The translations under genes and the position numbers were made by a program. DNA of 38,296 nucleotides from Nitrospirota bacterium. GTDB lineage: Bacteria > Nitrospirota > Thermodesulfovibrionia > Thermodesulfovibrionales > UBA6898. The DNA is taken from contig SCQH01000069.1 in the NCBI GenBank assembly GCA_004321925.1, positions 1 to 38,296 of the forward strand, written 5' to 3'. Each line of letters starts with the position of its first letter. Position 1 is the stretch's first letter. Below the pieces are notes generated by a model that was given only the letters and a program-made list of their open reading frames with translations, did no database searches and was not told the DNA's origin. Shown here piece by piece: positions 35,103 to 38,296 of this stretch.

Positions 35103-35429
35103 TTATTTAAAGGTCTTCAGAATATAGTCGGCGATCTCAAGGGCATCAGCATCCGGCAGGGTTGACGCGCTCCAGGAGGTCATGCCCTTTCCCGGATGCC
35201 TCATCTTCTCAACAATGTCTGTCTGGTTCATGATGCCGTGGGCCTCCCGGTCAGCTTTGCGGAGGGTCTTTGACGTGCTGATGATATTGCCCCCCTCAGG
35301 ATGACAGGCGCTGCAGTGTTCCTTGAAAAGCTCCTCACCGGACCGCCCTGTTCTTGTTTCGGCAAACCCTCCGGCCGCAAGACTCCCGCATACCATCACC
35401 ACAGCTGCGCTCAGTAATATCTTTTTCAT
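35103..35429 (-). CDS. Small exported cytochrome c (single heme)
   Basis: 108 residues from the ATG at 35429, which has AAAGGA at a good distance; a GTG 6 bp upstream sits too close to it. A signal peptide ends near GGFAE (about residue 24). One CSACH heme site follows, with a probable distal Met in the KGMTSW segment. The C-terminal helix ALEIADYILKTFK is typical of c6/cytochrome-cbb3-III class I cytochromes. It carries electrons in the periplasm; partner unknown. It stands alone between a terminator and the DUF523/DUF1722 gene. Confidence 0.92.
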   Translation of the reverse strand: MKKILLSAAVVMVCGSLAAGGFAETRTGRSGEELFKEHCSACHPEGGNIISTSKTLRKADREAHGIMNQTDIVEKMRHPGKGMTSWSASTLPDADALEIADYILKTFK

Positions 35430-35534
35430 CGTCACATCCTTTCTTCATAGGTAACGCTCTGATTCCCCGCGGCATACATGATCGGATCGTCTGCCACATG
35501 TATAGTATACAATGAAAAAGGTTGGATCTGAGGG

Positions 35535-36482
35535 TCAGACATGGTTCCTGAGCATGAGCTCTGCTGGATGCGGGGCCAGGTAATGCTGTTGCTTCAGATA
35601 CGGGTCGTCATATTTCCTGACATAATGCCTGAGCAGCACCACCGGCACGATCAGGGGGATGAGCCCCTTGTGGTATTCGCCTATCACCTCAACAAGCTCC
35701 TGCCGTTCATCGGCCGAGAGCTGTTTTTTAAAATAGCCCGCAATATGCTGCAGGACATTCGTATTTTTCCTGACCGTTGCCAGAAGAGCCATCCCCTCCA
35801 TCAGCATCCTGAAGTATTCAGCATGAAGGGTCTCAGACCGAAGTTTTTTTGAGTTTGCCACCAGCCGGCCCATCTCCGTATAATGCCGCGGGCTATGGGC
35901 CAGCAGGAGCAGCTTATGGGCAGCATGGAATTCCACCAGTTCCTGTATGCCGGTTTTTCCTTTTTGGAAATTCCTCCATCTCCTGAACACGAAGACCCGT
36001 TCGATAAAATTGTCCCGCAGGGCAGGATCATTCAGCCTGCCCTCATCCTCCACCGGGATGAACGGGAAACGCGCCATAAAGGCCCGGGCGAAGATACCAA
36101 CCCCTGAAGAATGCGGGATCCCATCTGCATCATAGACCTTCACACTCCTCATGCCCGAACTTGGTGACCTGCTCTTGAAGATAAAACCGCAGAGGTCTTC
36201 CCGGTCGAGGCCTTTGAGCCGCTCCCGGGACCATGCCTTCAGGCGGTCGGTGTGATCGATCCCGGTCTTTCTGGTTACCAGCCGCGGCTGGTCAGGAGAG
36301 CCGGTAAGTCTCATTGCCTCCCGGGGAACCGGCAGACCGGATTCAACCTCCGGACAGACAGGCACCCAGGCAACAAACTGACCGAAGGTATCCTTCAGAT
36401 AGTGGTCGAGTTTATGCCCGCCGTCATAGCGGACCTTTTCTCCCAGAAGACACGAGCTGATCCCGAGCCTTATCTTTTCCAT
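35535..36482 (-). CDS. DUF523 and DUF1722 domain protein
   Basis: 315 residues. The N-terminal half (about 1-150) is DUF523: ISSCLLGEKVRYDGG, VCPEVESGLPVPRE and KSRSPSSGM, with conserved Cys residues. The C-terminal half is DUF1722 (YbgA-like), with EFHAAHKLLLLAHSP and a helical end. The two domains are often fused like this. The DUF523 Cys residues suggest a metal or sulfur-linked site; DUF1722 proteins have been linked to DNA repair neighbourhoods, without proven activity. No partner in the immediate context. Function not established. Confidence 0.92.
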   Translation of the reverse strand: MEKIRLGISSCLLGEKVRYDGGHKLDHYLKDTFGQFVAWVPVCPEVESGLPVPREAMRLTGSPDQPRLVTRKTGIDHTDRLKAWSRERLKGLDREDLCGFIFKSRSPSSGMRSVKVYDADGIPHSSGVGIFARAFMARFPFIPVEDEGRLNDPALRDNFIERVFVFRRWRNFQKGKTGIQELVEFHAAHKLLLLAHSPRHYTEMGRLVANSKKLRSETLHAEYFRMLMEGMALLATVRKNTNVLQHIAGYFKKQLSADERQELVEVIGEYHKGLIPLIVPVVLLRHYVRKYDDPYLKQQHYLAPHPAELMLRNHV

Positions 36483-36561
36483 ACTGCATTATACCCAAAT
36501 TCAATACAAACATCAGAAACTGCCGCCTGCCGACCTGATCGTTGGTCTATCATTTTTGCTA

Positions 36562-36590
36562 TTGACCACACTATAGAGTCCTGATACACT
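36562..36590 (+). promoter_or_regulatory. Predicted promoter of the AT-rich exported-protein gene
   Basis: TTGACC (-35, 5/6), a 17-nt spacer, TACACT (-10, 4/6). It would give a leader of about 145 nt that contains a possible 35-codon small frame (36605-36712). Confidence 0.4.
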
Positions 36591-36744
36591 AAGGAAAATT
36601 TAACATGATAAACAACCATGGCACTTTTATTGCTAAACTTACTAAGAACGCTTTTTGCGGGCTTACAGGGACGATTTCCGTCCACATAATAACTGGTTCG
36701 GGTAATAATTAATCAAATATTTCAAACCTAAAAAGGAGAAATGT

Positions 36745-37368
36745 ATGACGAGATTACTGTGTGTTCTCATATTTGTTTTGATTCCATTTGCGGGCTTGTG
36801 CTTTTCTCAGAATATTCGCGCTACGACTGAAGACGGCCGGGTGGTTACATTAAAAAAAGACGGTACCTGGCAATTTTTAAAAAAATCTAGCTCATCGGTG
36901 CCAAATACAAGAGGCGCTTATCAGAAATCAGATAGCGCCACAGCAGTTTATAAAGCAAAAAACGATAAAATCGCGATTTGGTATGATCCATCAAAATGGC
37001 ACCAGAAAAAATCCGACAATTCTTCCAAACCGCTTTTTGAACACAAAGATGGTGACGTTGATGTAATGTTTCTTGCGGAAAGATTTGCGATGGATATAGA
37101 TGCGTTGAAAGAAATGGCTATCACTAATGCGCAGGCCGCTGCACCGGACACCAAAGTGACTTACGAGGAGAAACGTCTGGTTAATGGGAAAAACATTCTT
37201 TGCATGAAAATGGAAGGGACTATTCAAACCATTCACTTCATCTACTATGGCTATTACTATTCTGGCAAGGAAGGTACAGTTCAACTGCTGGCCTATACTT
37301 CGAATAATCTTTTCCCCGAATATGAAAGCGACCTGACTGAGTTTTTGAACGGCTTGGTTATCAATTGA
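36745..37368 (+). CDS. Exported protein of unknown function
   Basis: 207 residues; AAAAAGGAG before the ATG. A signal peptide (about 1-21, ending LCFSQ) is followed by a short segment ATTEDGRVVTLKKDGTWQF, a pattern common at the start of DUF3157-like exported proteins. A mixed alpha/beta domain (about 65-207) with YYGYYYSG near the C-terminus comes next. No catalytic motif is recognised. Base composition is clearly more AT-rich than the genes before it, and it adjoins a nuclease-like gene and a probable insertion sequence, so recent acquisition is plausible. Confidence 0.8.
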   Translation: MTRLLCVLIFVLIPFAGLCFSQNIRATTEDGRVVTLKKDGTWQFLKKSSSSVPNTRGAYQKSDSATAVYKAKNDKIAIWYDPSKWHQKKSDNSSKPLFEHKDGDVDVMFLAERFAMDIDALKEMAITNAQAAAPDTKVTYEEKRLVNGKNILCMKMEGTIQTIHFIYYGYYYSGKEGTVQLLAYTSNNLFPEYESDLTEFLNGLVIN

Positions 37369-37517
37369 CTAAACACGAAAGAGCCTATTTTAGAAGGCTA
37401 TGAGGAAGGCTATGAGGGCCGATGATGAATTAGTTGACTTGTTTGATTTCCAACCAGCAGGTCAAGCTGAGTGACCCGCTTACCTGCGCGTTATCTCTTC
37501 AGATAGGAAAAATAATC

Positions 37518-38129
37518 ATGGGGAGAAAGAATGAGGACATACTGGTCAAAGAATTGGCCTCGCAACTTGGGTCTCAAATTTCTCGTTTTTGGACACACAA
37601 AAAACCCTCAACTTCATCCAGCTTCAAGAAGGAAATAGAAAGACGCCTTGGTTACGTCCCGATTCTCCAGCCTGAGATAGATTTGTGCATGCTTTTAAAT
37701 GATGGTCGGTTAGTCGCGGTTGAAGCAAAATTATTCAAGGGAAACGCTTTAACATATCGCACACCATTTTATGAAGGTATCGGACAGGCTCTAGCGCTTC
37801 ATAGATATGGTTTTGATCATGCAGCCCTCTGGTTCCTATTTGCTGAGGGTGCTGATACTGATGCTTTCAACCGCTACGGGGCTGAGGCTTGGGCCTTTGT
37901 CCGCAATGACCTTTGCCTCCCACTCGATTTCTCCTATTTCTCGGTTAAAAGCAATGGATCTGAAAATCTTTTCCAGGTTATGCAGTACACTGGGCGCCAG
38001 CGTGGGGTTAAATTTCTCCCGATAAACCACCCAGGATTCAAAATTACATGGAAGCACTCTAATCCGATAAGATATCTTGAAGTTCAGAAGGAAATGCGTG
38101 CGACAATGGAGTGGTGGCTGAATAGATAA
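37518..38129 (+). CDS. PD-(D/E)XK-like nuclease, putative
   Basis: 203 residues from the ATG at 37518, chosen because AGGA precedes it; the frame extends 84 bp up to a TTG with no ribosome site. A helical N-terminus is followed by EIDLCMLL (D55), then a turn and VAVEAKL (E69, K71): the D...ExK active-site pattern of the PD-(D/E)XK superfamily. A helix with a conserved-looking Gln (YEGIGQALAL, Q90) follows, as in many members. AT-rich, and flanked by an IS-like end. It may be a defence, repair or mobile-element nuclease; no methylase or partner gene is visible. Also possible: a non-catalytic relative. Confidence 0.65.
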   Translation: MGRKNEDILVKELASQLGSQISRFWTHKKPSTSSSFKKEIERRLGYVPILQPEIDLCMLLNDGRLVAVEAKLFKGNALTYRTPFYEGIGQALALHRYGFDHAALWFLFAEGADTDAFNRYGAEAWAFVRNDLCLPLDFSYFSVKSNGSENLFQVMQYTGRQRGVKFLPINHPGFKITWKHSNPIRYLEVQKEMRATMEWWLNR

Positions 38130-38178
38130 TCTGTAAAAAACAAAACGTAAAGAAGTCTAACGGGGTCAGGTCTTGTCA

Positions 38179-38296
38179 GGCTGTTGAAAAACTCTCCTTA
38201 AACTTAGGCGCAGGAATTGCAATGCAAATGTCAGCCAGATTATTAAGGAGGACACATTGTTAGGAGAGACACAGCGCAAGGAGCCGATGTTCTACT
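38179..38296 (+). mobile_element. Left end of a probable insertion sequence (truncated by window)
   Basis: GGCTGTTGAAAAAC at 38179 looks like a terminal inverted repeat of an IS, but the other end is out of view. A strong AAGGAGG site and a start codon follow ~70 bp later. Family cannot be fixed. Confidence 0.4.
38257..38296 (+). CDS. N-terminus of a possible transposase (partial)
   Basis: Only 13 codons are visible, from a TTG at 38257 (LLGETQRKEPMFY, first residue read as Met), with AAGGAGG 5 nt before. The near-consensus ribosome site and the IS-like end upstream suggest a transposase, but the coding part is too short for a family call. Confidence 0.35.
   Translation, partial: MLGETQRKEPMFY

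Overview
The window reads as a 38 kb piece of chromosome from an anaerobic, Gram-negative (diderm) bacterium. Outer-membrane lipid transport genes (Mla type), LPS or capsule sugar genes, a methylene-THF reductase of the MetV/MetF type, single-heme c-type proteins and a mercury-methylation locus occur together. This mix fits Nitrospirota (Thermodesulfovibrionia-like) or Desulfobacterota best. The taxonomic call is inference from gene content; no rRNA or tRNA gene was recognised. Most of the window is fairly GC-rich. The last ~1.8 kb is visibly more AT-rich.

Layout. 1-1857 (+): end of an Mla-type phospholipid ABC transporter operon (ATPase, MCE protein, lipoprotein), followed by a palindromic intergenic repeat. 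2003-5879 (-): cardiolipin-synthase-like PLD enzyme, uvrB and a HAD phosphatase. 5983-7185 (-): a secreted c-heme protein with TSP1-like repeats and a C-terminal Cys sorting tail. 7419-12226 (+): a tightly coupled nucleotide-sugar operon (UDP-glucuronate epimerase-like, manC, phosphomannomutase, galE). 12240-17571 (-): a 1232-residue exported protein with an HExxH metalloprotease motif, followed by a hybrid histidine kinase. 17845-21675 (+): a GltD/ferredoxin/MvhD fusion, metV and metF. 21719-23476 (-): hgcC-hgcA-hgcB, the mercury methylation genes, behind a perfect-consensus promoter. 23610-32031 (-): an eight-gene, nearly gapless operon running cobA/hemD, acyltransferase, receiver protein, PAP2-glycosyltransferase fusion, GT2, flippase-like protein, bioA and a small anchored protein. 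32429-35013 (+): RRM protein, rpsU, a small charged protein and a DEAD-box helicase, resembling a cold or RNA-stress module. 35103-36482 (-): cytochrome c and a DUF523/DUF1722 protein. 36745-38296 (+): AT-rich accessory genes (exported protein, PD-(D/E)XK-like nuclease) and the start of a probable insertion sequence.

How they fit together. The central region is the most notable. The methyl branch of folate C1 metabolism (MetV/MetF with a dedicated flavin/iron-sulfur electron-input protein) ends only 43 bp from the end of hgcB. Methyl-THF is the presumed origin of the methyl group that HgcA passes to Hg(II), so source and user sit tail to tail. The hgc operon is insulated from the long upstream operon by a terminator-like hairpin directly before its promoter. 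Second in interest are the HELIH protein with its linked kinase, and the exported c-heme protein with a sorting tail.
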